Below are positions 33,891-41,992 of a stretch of DNA of 64,000 nucleotides, one piece after another. The stretch comes from JAFDVL01 sp964631865 (GTDB lineage: Bacteria; Acidobacteriota; Blastocatellia; RBC074). Under the pieces are notes generated by a model. It searched no databases. It was given only the letters and a program-made list of their open reading frames with translations, and was not told the DNA's origin. Where the stretch lies: contig CAZWAK010000016.1 in the NCBI GenBank assembly GCA_964631865.1, forward strand, positions 1-64,000, written 5' to 3'. Every line of letters begins with the position of its first letter. Within the stretch, counting starts at the first letter, position 1. Position numbers and translations under genes: made by a program.

Positions 33891-34075
33891 ATCACAGCCT
33901 CACAAGTTCCCACCATGGCACTTGCAGAGGAGACATTTTAGGAGAATTCCTAAGATATTTATCTTGAAGGCCTGTCGCCCCGAAGACAGCTTGGAAACTG
34001 TCACTCTAGTTGTAGCCTCAATCACAAAAGTCAAATTCCTGAATTTCAGGCGCGAAACTCCCGGAGGAGAAATCA

Positions 34076-34789
34076 ATGAATAACAAAATTGCGGGAATCA
34101 AAAAAGCCTTGACCGTCACTTTGATGATGGCTCTGGCAAGTCTTCATACTGTAGTTTTGACCCATGCAACCGCACAGGTAACGTTGAAATTAGCCGGTGA
34201 TATGTCGGTGCGAGGGACTGTGACCTTGAATGGAATGAACGCCGCGAGCGGCACGACGGTCTTCGATGGCGGACAGATCAAGACTGGGGACAACGGTTCA
34301 GCCACCATCAATCTGGGGAAACAAGGACAGATTGAACTGGGTGCTGCCAGTGAATTGGTTTTGAAGTTAGAGAATGGATTGATCGGTGGTCACTTGAGAA
34401 TGGGACGTGCGATTGTCAGCGCTCCACTGGGCGTCGGGGTCAATGTCCTGACGGCGGATGGCGTGGCGGGTACGGAAGGCCGGGAAGCGGCGATTTTGAC
34501 CGTAGATGTGGCCTGTGGCAATACGCGCGTGACGTCTGCCAAAAGCGAGGCAAAGGTCACAGCTGGAAGTCGAGTCGAAGTGGTTGCCGCGGGACAAGAG
34601 GTCACTGTCGGCACGCAAGCAACCCAGGCTCCTAATTGCAAACGATTGTATGTTACCCCTCCCTCGCGGGACTCGTCCTTTTTGTTGCCTCTCTTGATTG
34701 CCGGGATCGCGGGCGGCATTGTTGGTGTTGTTGCTGCCACGCAAGGCGACGATTTTACACCTAACAATATCAGTGGTTATCGGCCATAA
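34076..34789 (+). CDS. FecR-like exported protein with C-terminal membrane helix, paralog 1
   Basis: The 237-aa protein has a signal peptide (GIKKALTVTLMMALASLH). A beta-rich FecR-like core follows (about residues 35-185), with GTTVFDGGQIKTGDNGSA, LRMGRAIVSAP, GVNVLTADGVA and VEVVAAGQEVTVG. A Gly-rich membrane helix (LLPLLIAGIAGGIVGVVAA) and a short tail starting with GD and ending SGYRP close the protein. GGAGGAG precedes the start. Two paralogs follow in tandem. The FecR core suggests a sugar- or surface-binding or signalling role, but no sigma factor is nearby. Confidence 0.8.
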   Translation: MNNKIAGIKKALTVTLMMALASLHTVVLTHATAQVTLKLAGDMSVRGTVTLNGMNAASGTTVFDGGQIKTGDNGSATINLGKQGQIELGAASELVLKLENGLIGGHLRMGRAIVSAPLGVGVNVLTADGVAGTEGREAAILTVDVACGNTRVTSAKSEAKVTAGSRVEVVAAGQEVTVGTQATQAPNCKRLYVTPPSRDSSFLLPLLIAGIAGGIVGVVAATQGDDFTPNNISGYRP

Positions 34790-34845
34790 ATATAACCCTA
34801 AACTATTAACCCAAGACCTGCCCCGGTAATTTGGAGGATAAAGAG

Positions 34846-35649
34846 ATGAGCAAGATGACAGCCACATTGAGAAAAGCTCTTTCGGTTCTCTTGATGGTAA
34901 CGGTAGGCACTTCCTATTCTTTGCTTACCAGCACAGCTTTCGCCCAGGTTTCTCCCAAACTGGCGGGGCAGCTTTCGGTCAAAGGACAAGTCACTCTCAA
35001 CGGAATCCATGCCTTATCCGGCGCAACAGTGTTTGGCGGCGGGCAAATCCGAACGGGTGTGAATAGCTCCGCCATCATCAGCCTGGGCAAGATGGGACAG
35101 GTTGATCTGGAGCCGGAAAGCGAACTGACGCTCCGGCTGGACGCCGGGATTCTCGGCGGGCACTTACGCGCGGGGCGTGCGACAGTGAGTGCTCCAGCGG
35201 GAATTGCAGTGCATCTGGCAACAGCAGACGGCATGGCCGTAGCGGATGGCAAACAACCCGCTGTTTTGATTGTGGATGTGACCTCTGGTAACACGCGCGT
35301 AGCTTCGGTTCGCAGTGAAGCCAAAGTCACAGCCGGGAATCAGGTAGAAGTCGTTGCTGCCGGTCAGGAAGTTTCGGTGGGAACGCAAATTAACAAAAAA
35401 GGTGACCCTTGCGAGTGTTTTGACAGCCAGGGACGCAAAACGGGAGATGGAACATTCAATGACAAAGGCGTCTGCGAATGCAAAGACCGCGCCGCCGGTG
35501 CTGTAGTCTTAGGCGGTGGCGCAATCAGTACTGCGGCGTGGGTGACTTTGGTCGTGGTCGGAGTGGGTGGCGCGCTGGCAGGGATTATCAGCGCGGTTGC
35601 TGGGGATACGAAGTTGCAAGGTACCGTAAGCGGGTTCTCACCATCCTAA
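34846..35649 (+). CDS. FecR-like exported protein, paralog 2, with Cys-rich insert
   Basis: The 267-aa paralog shares the signal peptide, the FecR-like core (GATVFGGGQIRTGVNSSA, LRAGRATVSAP, VEVVAAGQEVSVG) and the Gly-rich C-terminal helix and SGFSPS tail. It differs by an insert of about 30 residues before the helix with four Cys in two CxC pairs (PCECF and VCECK), which may form disulfides or bind metal. ATG at 34846 has GGAGG upstream. A TTG at 34831 is rejected because it overlaps that ribosome site. It lies 56 nt after paralog 1. Confidence 0.82.
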   Translation: MSKMTATLRKALSVLLMVTVGTSYSLLTSTAFAQVSPKLAGQLSVKGQVTLNGIHALSGATVFGGGQIRTGVNSSAIISLGKMGQVDLEPESELTLRLDAGILGGHLRAGRATVSAPAGIAVHLATADGMAVADGKQPAVLIVDVTSGNTRVASVRSEAKVTAGNQVEVVAAGQEVSVGTQINKKGDPCECFDSQGRKTGDGTFNDKGVCECKDRAAGAVVLGGGAISTAAWVTLVVVGVGGALAGIISAVAGDTKLQGTVSGFSPS

Positions 35650-35696
35650 GTTATTTCAACAGCGTAAGCGTTGCAACCCAAGTTATAAACTGCTTC

Positions 35697-35762
35697 AATT
35701 CCCTTTGGCCCCGCTTTCAAATGAAATCTCAGGTTTGCTTGAAAGCGGTGTCAAAGGGAATT
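35697..35762 (+). promoter_or_regulatory. large intercistronic hairpin between paralogs 2 and 3
   Basis: AATTCCCTTTG (35697-35707) pairs with CAAAGGGAATT (35752-35762), and CCGCTTTCAA (35711-35720) pairs with TTGAAAGCGG (35739-35748). A 3-nt by 3-nt internal bulge separates the two stems. No T-run follows, so it may be an mRNA stabiliser, a processing site or an attenuator. Confidence 0.7.
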
Positions 35763-35811
35763 AGTTCTTCTAATTAATCAACTAATTGGACACTCTATTT
35801 GGAGGTAAACC

Positions 35812-36555
35812 ATGAGTAAAAAAATGACAGGAGTGAAAAAGGTAACGGCGCTTATGCTGGTTGCCACTGTCGGAATTTTTCAGAGTCTGCTTACGGGAAC
35901 GGCCATGGCGCAGGTCATTTCCAGATTGGCTGGGAACCTGTCAGTGCGTGGTTCCGTGACGCTAAACGGGATCAGCGTCAGCAATGGGGCAACAGTTTTT
36001 GACGGCGGGCAAATCCGCACCGGAAGTAATGGCACGGCGATTATCAGCCTAGGCAGAATGGGACAGGTTGAACTCGCGGCGGATAGCGATCTGGTGTTGA
36101 AATTGGATGGCGCGACGATTGGCGGAAATCTTCGCACCGGTCGTGCCACCGTAAGCGCGCCCGCAGGCGTTGGCGTGAACATCCTGACAGCGGATGGGAT
36201 CGCGATGGCCGAAGGAAAAGAAGCCACAGTGCTTTCAGTGGATGTGGCCTGCGGCAATACGCGCGTGGCTTCCTCCCGCAATGAAGCGAAAGTTACAGCA
36301 GGCAATCGCGTGGAAATCGTGGCTGCCGGGCAGGAAGTCGCGGTCGGATCACAAGTGAATGTTGACCCGCAGCGTTGTCCGCGCATCGCAACTGCCGGTG
36401 CTCGCCTCGGCGGCGCGACCGCGTTGTCCGGCGGGGCTTTGGCTGCATTGATTTTGCTGGGACTCGGCGGTGCGGTCGCGGGCGTCATCGCTGCTACAAG
36501 TGGCGATAGCACCAATGCGAATGTGGGCGGAACGCTTAGCCGCTTTGTTCCGTAA
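35812..36555 (+). CDS. FecR-like exported protein, paralog 3
   Basis: The 247-aa paralog has the same order of parts: signal peptide (VTALMLVATVGIFQSLL), core with GATVFDGGQIRTGSNGTA, LRTGRATVSAP, VNILTADGIA and VEIVAAGQEVAVG, then the helix LAALILLGLGGAVAGVIAA and the tail ending LSRFVP. GGAGG lies 7 nt before the start. A strong terminator follows the gene. It is nearer to paralog 1 than to paralog 2 in the core. The three copies are a tandem triplication. Confidence 0.82.
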   Translation: MSKKMTGVKKVTALMLVATVGIFQSLLTGTAMAQVISRLAGNLSVRGSVTLNGISVSNGATVFDGGQIRTGSNGTAIISLGRMGQVELAADSDLVLKLDGATIGGNLRTGRATVSAPAGVGVNILTADGIAMAEGKEATVLSVDVACGNTRVASSRNEAKVTAGNRVEIVAAGQEVAVGSQVNVDPQRCPRIATAGARLGGATALSGGALAALILLGLGGAVAGVIAATSGDSTNANVGGTLSRFVP

Positions 36556-36583
36556 TCCATCAGTTATAAGTGAATCTCCCGGT

Positions 36584-36629
36584 AGCGCCATTCTCCCTCT
36601 CAAGCGGAGAATGGCGCTCCGTCATTTTT
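36584..36629 (+). terminator. terminator after the FecR-like triplet
   Basis: AGCGCCATTCTCC (36584-36596) and GGAGAATGGCGCT (36606-36618) make a perfect 13-bp stem with a 9-nt loop, followed after 5 nt by a T-run. It lies between paralog 3 and hemB. The outer TAGCG word recalls the palindrome family seen elsewhere in the window. Confidence 0.82.
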
Positions 36630-36641
36630 GCCAGGAATCTT

Positions 36642-37601
36642 ATGCTTCATCGTCCCCGCCGTTTGCGACGCACAGCACAGTTTCGTGCGCTCGTGCGAGA
36701 AACCCAATTAAGTCCCGACGATTTGATTTACCCATTGTTTGTATGTCCTGGAGAAGATGTGCGCCGCGAAATTCGCTCAATGCCGGGCGTCTTCAATCTT
36801 TCGGTAGATGAGTTAGTAAAAGAAGCAAACAGTGCGAAAAGTGAAGGGATCAATGCGCTGATAGTCTTTGGCCTGCCAGCCGAGAAGGACGAGGTGGGCA
36901 GCGAAGCCTATGCGGAAGACGGCATCGTGCAGCAAGCTATTCGCGCGCTCAAACGCGAAGTCAAAGACGTGCTCGTTATCGCCGACACCTGCTTGTGTGA
37001 ATACACGTCGCACGGTCATTGCGGCTTGATTGAAAACAACGATGTCGCCAATGATCCCACGCTTGATCTGATCGCCAAAACTGCCGTGAGTCAAGCACAA
37101 GCCGGCGCAGACATCATCGCGCCTTCGGGGATGATGGATGGCATGGTCGGCGCGATTCGCAGCGGCCTCGACGCCGCAGGTTTTCCCGAAATCCCGATCC
37201 TTTCGTACGCGATCAAATATGCCTCCGCGTTTTACGGGCCGTTCCGCGATGCTGCCGACAGCGCGCCGCAATTTGGCGACCGCCGCAGCTATCAAATGGA
37301 CCCGGCCAATGCCCGCGAGGCCTTGCGCGAAGCTGATCTCGATGTTGCGCAAGGAGCCGATATGCTGATGGTCAAGCCCGCGCTTCCCTACCTCGACATC
37401 ATCCGAGCCGCGCGCGAACGCTACAACCTGCCCATCGCCGCCTATCAGGTTTCCGGCGAATACGCGCAGATCAAAGCCGCCGGGCAATTGGGTTGGATTG
37501 ATGAGGAGCGCGTGATGATGGAATCGCTGATTGCGATCAAGCGCGCGGGCGCCGATATGATTCTGACCTACTTTGCCAGAGACGTGCTGAAGCAGTTGTA
37601 A
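36642..37601 (+). CDS. hemB: porphobilinogen synthase (delta-aminolevulinate dehydratase)
   Basis: It condenses two 5-aminolevulinate molecules to porphobilinogen in haem synthesis. The 319-aa protein starts at 36642 with AGGA upstream. The catalytic Lys192 (YAIKYASAFYGPF) and Lys245 (MVKPALPYLD) form the Schiff bases. Three Cys (117, 119 and 127) in ADTCLCEYTSHGHC bind catalytic zinc, so this is the zinc-type enzyme. A GTG start at 36570 would read through the terminator and is rejected. Its stop abuts the stop of rsmE on the other strand with no gap. Confidence 0.95.
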   Translation: MLHRPRRLRRTAQFRALVRETQLSPDDLIYPLFVCPGEDVRREIRSMPGVFNLSVDELVKEANSAKSEGINALIVFGLPAEKDEVGSEAYAEDGIVQQAIRALKREVKDVLVIADTCLCEYTSHGHCGLIENNDVANDPTLDLIAKTAVSQAQAGADIIAPSGMMDGMVGAIRSGLDAAGFPEIPILSYAIKYASAFYGPFRDAADSAPQFGDRRSYQMDPANAREALREADLDVAQGADMLMVKPALPYLDIIRAARERYNLPIAAYQVSGEYAQIKAAGQLGWIDEERVMMESLIAIKRAGADMILTYFARDVLKQL

Positions 37602-38324
37602 TCAGCCGAAATCCCCAAAGACATATTGCGCGAGTGCGACCGCCGCGACCGCTGCCGTTTCCGTGCGCAAGATTCGATTGCCGAGATGAACAGGCAAAAA
37701 GCCCTGCGCTTCCGCGAGCGTAAGTTCGCCTTCGCTCCATCCGCCTTCCGGGCCAATCGCCAACGTGACGGAATCGGCACGCGAAACGTCGGCCAATTTG
37801 TTTCCGCCGCGCTCTGAGAAAATTAACTTCACACCCGTTGCAGCCGCACAGAATTGCGCGAACGTCGTGACCTCTGCGAGTTCAATCAACTTGCGGCGAC
37901 CGCATTGTTTCGTGGCTTCGAGCGCGATTCTGCGCCAGCGTTGCAGGCGCAATTCGCGGCCTTCGGCTTTGCGAAATTCGCTGTGTTCCGTGACGAGCGG
38001 CACGAGGCGCGTCACGCCCAATTCCGTCGCTTTTTGCACGACCCAATCAAACTTGTCGCCTTTGATGAGCGCCTGGCCGAGCGTTAGTGCGAGCGGCGAT
38101 TCGACTTCGTTGCTGAGCCGCGCGATGACCTGCAACTCAGCAGCGTCTTTGTGAACCCGCGCGACTTCACATTCATATTCCGCGCCGTTGCCATCAAACG
38201 CAAACACCGTCGCGCCAGGCACGAGCCGCAGGACACGAGCCAGGTGATGCGACTCCTCAGCATCAAGCACAATGCGGGAATCGAAGAGGCTGGACGGTGG
38301 AGCAAAGAATCGGTGGCGCTGCAT
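37602..38324 (-). CDS. rsmE: 16S rRNA (uracil-1498-N3)-methyltransferase
   Basis: This SPOUT-family enzyme methylates U1498 in 16S rRNA with SAM. The 240-aa protein has an N-terminal PUA-like part (MQRHRFFAPP, ESHHLARVLRL), QALIKGDKFDWVVQKATELG, and the knotted SAM site AIGPEGGWSEGEL, HLGNRILRTETAAVA. It is the last gene of the minus-strand operon and starts 4 nt after prmA stops. PrmA-RsmE adjacency is common. Confidence 0.95.
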   Translation of the reverse strand: MQRHRFFAPPSSLFDSRIVLDAEESHHLARVLRLVPGATVFAFDGNGAEYECEVARVHKDAAELQVIARLSNEVESPLALTLGQALIKGDKFDWVVQKATELGVTRLVPLVTEHSEFRKAEGRELRLQRWRRIALEATKQCGRRKLIELAEVTTFAQFCAAATGVKLIFSERGGNKLADVSRADSVTLAIGPEGGWSEGELTLAEAQGFLPVHLGNRILRTETAAVAAVALAQYVFGDFG

Positions 38325-38328
38325 AACA

Positions 38329-39201
38329 TCAACATTTGAGCTTCAACGCGAAGGTGATCCATTCGCCATCGGGGTTGGCTTCAATAACTTCAAATCCTTG
38401 CGCCCCCAATGCCGCACAAACATCATCGCCCTGCTCGCGCAAAATGCCGGAGACGATCAGCGTTCCTGCGGCGCTCATCACTTGTGGGAAATCTGCTGCC
38501 AACGGCACAATCACATCGGCGGTCAGGTTTGCCAACACGACATCGAAGGTTTGCCCGTGAAACGATGCGAGCTTGTTGACTTCAAATTCGACGGCCTCCG
38601 CGACGCCATTGATTTCTGCGTTTTCCAGCGCCACGTCAATCGCTTCCGGGTCAACATCGAAGCCGATCACGCGCGCGTCGGGAAACAACTTGATCGCCGC
38701 AATCGCCAGAATCCCTGTGCCGGTGCCGACATCCAACAGCGCGCCGCCGTGCCAGTATTTTTCGAGCAATTCCAGACAGCCGCGCGTCGTTTCGTGCGTG
38801 CCTGTGCCGAACGCCATGCCGGGATCAATTTGCACGATGGCGCGCGTCGTGTCGGCGACTTGCTCGCGTTTCCACGAAGGCGTAATCAACAGCTTCGCGC
38901 CAATCGTGACGGGTTCGTAGCCCTTCTTCCACTCCGCAAGCCAATCCTGATCGGCGATGGTGAGAGCTTCGAGCGAACGCAGCGCCATTTCCGGCACATC
39001 GCTCAAGCGCAGGGCGCGATGAATGTTGGCTTGGAGTTTTTCGATGTCCGGCGCGGCTTCAAAATACGCGCGCAACGTGATGGCTTCGGGCGTGTCTTCG
39101 GAGATTTCCAAGCCCGTCGTGTTCGCGGTCCAAAGCTGCGCGGTGACGGCGGTCTCAGCGACGCGCGCGATTTGAATTTCTACGGCATGCCAAACTTTCA
39201 T
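38329..39201 (-). CDS. prmA: ribosomal protein L11 methyltransferase
   Basis: It trimethylates lysines of ribosomal protein L11 using SAM. The 290-aa protein has the family N-terminal substrate domain (KKGYEPVTIG), then MAFGTGTHETTRGCLELL and the SAM-binding LLDVGTGTGILAIAA with VIGFDVDPEA, and the NPPF-like site ANLTADVIVP. The ATG overlaps the era stop by 4 nt. Together with era and rsmE it forms a translation-linked block. Confidence 0.94.
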   Translation of the reverse strand: MKVWHAVEIQIARVAETAVTAQLWTANTTGLEISEDTPEAITLRAYFEAAPDIEKLQANIHRALRLSDVPEMALRSLEALTIADQDWLAEWKKGYEPVTIGAKLLITPSWKREQVADTTRAIVQIDPGMAFGTGTHETTRGCLELLEKYWHGGALLDVGTGTGILAIAAIKLFPDARVIGFDVDPEAIDVALENAEINGVAEAVEFEVNKLASFHGQTFDVVLANLTADVIVPLAADFPQVMSAAGTLIVSGILREQGDDVCAALGAQGFEVIEANPDGEWITFALKLKC

Positions 39202-40094
39202 CGCTGTTCGATCTCCAATTCATCGAGCAGCCGTGGATCGTCGCGCCATTGTTTTTGCACGCGCACGAACAGGTGCAGGCGGACGTGACGGTTCAGCATT
39301 TGCTCGATGTCGTGGCGCGCGCGCGTGCCGATTTCTTTCAGCATCTGCCCGCCGCGCCCAATGATGATGGGCTTCTGCGAATCGCGCTCGACATAGATCA
39401 CACAATGAATTTCCGTCGCGTCGTCAACTTCCTGCCACATCTCGGTGCGCACAGCCGTCGCAAACGGCAACTCTTCGCCCGTCAGATGCAGAATCTTTTC
39501 GCGCACCAGTTCCGCTGCCAGCGTGCGCTCTTTTTGATCGGTGAATAGTTCCGGATCGTAATGCGCCGCGCCTTCGGGCAGGTAATTCACCAGCGTCTCC
39601 ATCAAACGTTCAATGCCGCTGCCGGAGCGCGCCGAAATTGGAATGATCTCGGCAAAAGTGTGTTGCTGACTATATTGCTCCATCAACGGCAGCAGCGCGG
39701 CTTTGTCTTTGATAAGGTCAACTTTATTGAGGAGCAGGAACACCGGCTTGCTGGCATTTTTGATGAGTTCCAGCGCGAATCGTTCGCCTGCGCCGCTTTT
39801 GGACGAGGCATCGCGCATCAACAAAATCACGTCCACTTGCTCCAATGCCTCGGCCACAATGCCCATCATGCGACGATTGAGCGCGTAGCCGGGTTTATGA
39901 ATGCCGGGCGTGTCTACGAAAATGATTTGCGCGTCGGGGCGCGTGATGATGCCCTGAATGCGCGTGCGCGTCGTTTGCGGCTTGGCAGAAACGGCGGCGA
40001 TATGTTCGCCGATCAGTTTGTTCAGCAATGTGGATTTGCCCGCGTTCGGACGCCCGATCAGCGCGGCAAAGCCGGATTTATGGGGTTGGCTCAT
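39198..40094 (-). CDS. era: GTPase Era
   Basis: This ribosome-assembly GTPase binds the 3' end of 16S rRNA. The 298-aa protein has G1 GRPNAGKSTLLNKL, G2/G3 (FVDTPGIHKPGY) and G4 LLLNKVDL, then a C-terminal KH domain (about residues 205-285) with PIIIGRGGQMLKEIG. The ATG overlaps the corC-like stop by 4 nt and the gene overlaps prmA by 4 nt, so all three are coupled. Confidence 0.96.
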   Translation of the reverse strand: MSQPHKSGFAALIGRPNAGKSTLLNKLIGEHIAAVSAKPQTTRTRIQGIITRPDAQIIFVDTPGIHKPGYALNRRMMGIVAEALEQVDVILLMRDASSKSGAGERFALELIKNASKPVFLLLNKVDLIKDKAALLPLMEQYSQQHTFAEIIPISARSGSGIERLMETLVNYLPEGAAHYDPELFTDQKERTLAAELVREKILHLTGEELPFATAVRTEMWQEVDDATEIHCVIYVERDSQKPIIIGRGGQMLKEIGTRARHDIEQMLNRHVRLHLFVRVQKQWRDDPRLLDELEIEQR

Positions 40095-41416
40095 TTGCGT
40101 TCTTCCTTGACCGCTGCGACGGCGCTGACAGTCGTTTCCGCGATGATGGCTGGCTCCGGTTGTTTGGCGATCTTCACGCGCGAGACGCGGCGTTCATCGG
40201 CTTCGGTGACTTCAAAGTGGAGGCCGCGAAAATCTACGATTTCGCCAACGGTCGGCAGATGCCCAAGCTGATTGATGACCAAGCCTGCGACCGTCGTGAA
40301 ATCATCCGCAGCCAATTCGACATCGAACAAACGTTCGACTTTGCCGACTTCGACCGCGCCGCGCACCACGTAACTGCCGTCGGCTTCCAGCACGACTTCG
40401 GCTTCGGTGACGTGCGGTTCGGGTTCGTCTTCGTCTTCGATTTCGCCGACGATTTCTTCGACCAAATCTTCGAGCGTAATGAGTCCCGCGATGCCGCCGT
40501 ACTCGTCAATCACCATCGCCATTTGCACTTTGGCTTTTTGCATCTCGCGCAAGAGTTCATCGGTCGGTTTGCTTTCCGGCACGAAGTACGTGGGACGCGC
40601 CAACTGCAACGCGGTTTTGTCGGTTTCGCCCGACGCCCAATGCGTCAGCAAATCGCGCACGTAAATCACGCCTTCGATGTGGTCTATTTGATCCTGATAG
40701 ACCGGCAGGCGCGAGTACTTCGATTCGATCATCACATCGCGCACGGTTTCGAGCGAAGCATTGGCTTCGACGGCAAACACTTTGGTGCGCGGCGTCATGA
40801 CTTCGCCGACCGTGCGATCACTGAAGCGGATGATGGATTGAATCATCTCGCCTTCGTTTTCTTCGATGATGCCTTCTTCTTCGCCGACATCAATCAACGC
40901 CTGCAACTCGCTTTCGCTGGTTTCTTCTTCGGCTTCGGCTTGCGATTCGGGTTCCTCTTCGCGTTGCAGCCCGCGCAGCAAACGATAAATCGGCAGCGAG
41001 ATCACGGCGAGCGCCGGATAGATGACTTTGAGCGGCAGGCGCATCCAGAGCAGCGTGCGCGCCGGGTCGTTTTGCGTCAGCAGCAGCGGCACGACGAGGC
41101 GAAAGACGATCAGCGTCAGCACCATCGCTCCGAACGCGATCAGCAAAAATCGCACGTTGTGGATTTTGAAGGCCAGCGAGGTAATCAGAATCGCAATGGC
41201 CGAAATGGCGAGGTGAATGCCAAAGGTCAGCGTGAAGCTGAAGGAATGATAATGGTCAACGATAGATCGCAAAAACTCCGCGCGTGGTGTTTTTGCATGT
41301 TCGCTGGCGACCAGCCGCAGCGAAACATCACTCAATTCATCCAATGCACTTTTGGCCGTAGCCACAATGACCAGCACCACAATGGCGATGCCGGTCAAAG
41401 GTAATTCGTATTCCAT
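40091..41416 (-). CDS. HlyC/CorC family membrane protein with CBS pair
   Basis: The 441-aa protein has an N-terminal CNNM (DUF21) part with about four helices (residues about 5-22, 60-85, 90-115 and 130-150), a CBS pair (about 205-325: GEVMTPRTKVFAVEAN, VQMAMVIDEYGGIAGL) and a CorC_HlyC domain at the end (VVRGAVEVGKVERLFDVEL). The family is linked to Mg2+ or Co2+ efflux. The long N-terminal part and Glu-rich stretch (residues about 150-170) before the CBS pair are normal for it. The heptamer repeat lies directly upstream. The start at 41416 lacks a clear ribosome site. Confidence 0.88.
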   Translation of the reverse strand: MEYELPLTGIAIVVLVIVATAKSALDELSDVSLRLVASEHAKTPRAEFLRSIVDHYHSFSFTLTFGIHLAISAIAILITSLAFKIHNVRFLLIAFGAMVLTLIVFRLVVPLLLTQNDPARTLLWMRLPLKVIYPALAVISLPIYRLLRGLQREEEPESQAEAEEETSESELQALIDVGEEEGIIEENEGEMIQSIIRFSDRTVGEVMTPRTKVFAVEANASLETVRDVMIESKYSRLPVYQDQIDHIEGVIYVRDLLTHWASGETDKTALQLARPTYFVPESKPTDELLREMQKAKVQMAMVIDEYGGIAGLITLEDLVEEIVGEIEDEDEPEPHVTEAEVVLEADGSYVVRGAVEVGKVERLFDVELAADDFTTVAGLVINQLGHLPTVGEIVDFRGLHFEVTEADERRVSRVKIAKQPEPAIIAETTVSAVAAVKEERK

Positions 41417-41423
41417 AAAAGCA

Positions 41424-41490
41424 GTGGTCGGTGGTCAGTGGTCGGTGGTCGGTTGAAATACCAACCACCAGCCACCAGTCACCGACTACC
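41424..41490 (-). repeat. heptamer inverted repeat, copy 3 (ACCRRYC family)
   Basis: The left arm (41424-41453) has GTGGTCG/GTGGTCA heptamers. The spacer (41454-41460) is A/T-rich. The right arm (41461-41490) has CCAACCA, CCAGCCA and CCAGTCA, then a degenerate end. It supplies the TAG stop codon of ybeY (41486-41488), sits 8 nt before the corC-like start, and has the same orientation to transcription as copies 1 and 2. Confidence 0.85.
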
Positions 41491-41992
41491 TGAGAAGCTC
41501 TTTTCGCAAGCGACGTTCGAGCCGTCGCATTTCACCGTTGTCGGTTTCGTGATCGTAGCCTGCCAGATGGAGCAAACCGTGAATCACCAACCAGTTAATT
41601 TCCGTTTCAAAGCCGATATTTTGTTCGCGCGCGTAGCGTGCGGCGGTCTCGACCGAAATGACCACGTCGCCCAAAAAACCAGCATTGTGATCCGGCTCAT
41701 TATCGCTCATTTGTTCGTGATACGCGAAGGCTAAAACATCGGTTGGCTTATCAAACCCGCGATAATCACGATTTAGTTGTTGCATCGCGGCATCGCGAAT
41801 GAACGTGATTGTGGCCGCGCCTTCAGTACGATCAATGCGTGCCAGCACCGCTTGCCCCAATTGCATAATCGGTTTGCGCTCAAGCTTGAGCAGGCGTTGT
41901 TTGTTGACGACGTCAACCTCCGCCTTTTGCCCTTTGCCTTTTGCCTTTTGCCTTTTGATTTCGCTAGATGCTGACCTTGCGGGTGTGTTCAT
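41486..41992 (-). CDS. ybeY: endoribonuclease YbeY
   Basis: YbeY is a zinc RNase for 16S rRNA maturation and ribosome quality control. The 168-aa protein has the H3XH5XH metal site in LVIHGLLHLAGYDHE, plus TDVLAFAYHEQ. The N-terminus is unusual: about 25 residues (KRQKAKGKGQKAE) are encoded by a heptamer repeat. The homologous fold begins at about VDVVNKQRLLKLE. No other upstream start except the ATG at 41992 is available unless an internal Met43 is used, which would cut into the fold. It overlaps the phoH stop by 29 nt. Confidence 0.88.
   Translation of the reverse strand: MNTPARSASSEIKRQKAKGKGQKAEVDVVNKQRLLKLERKPIMQLGQAVLARIDRTEGAATITFIRDAAMQQLNRDYRGFDKPTDVLAFAYHEQMSDNEPDHNAGFLGDVVISVETAARYAREQNIGFETEINWLVIHGLLHLAGYDHETDNGEMRRLERRLRKELLR
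41924..41957 (-). repeat. tandem heptamer GCAAAAG within ybeY
   Basis: On the coding strand (minus) GCAAAAG repeats at 7-nt steps in four nearly identical units (41924-41951) plus a partial fifth. It encodes the Lys/Gly/Gln-rich N-terminus of YbeY. It is a second heptad family, distinct from the ACCRRYC elements. Confidence 0.8.

Noticed and set aside
38272..39288. 338-codon open frame on the plus strand
   Set aside because: It is antisense to prmA and the end of rsmE, which have full family motifs on the minus strand.
40028..41404. 458-codon open frame on the plus strand
   Set aside because: It is antisense to the CorC-like gene, has a biased composition rich in Phe, Asp, His and Arg, and resembles no family. 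It is a shadow of the GC-rich codon pattern.
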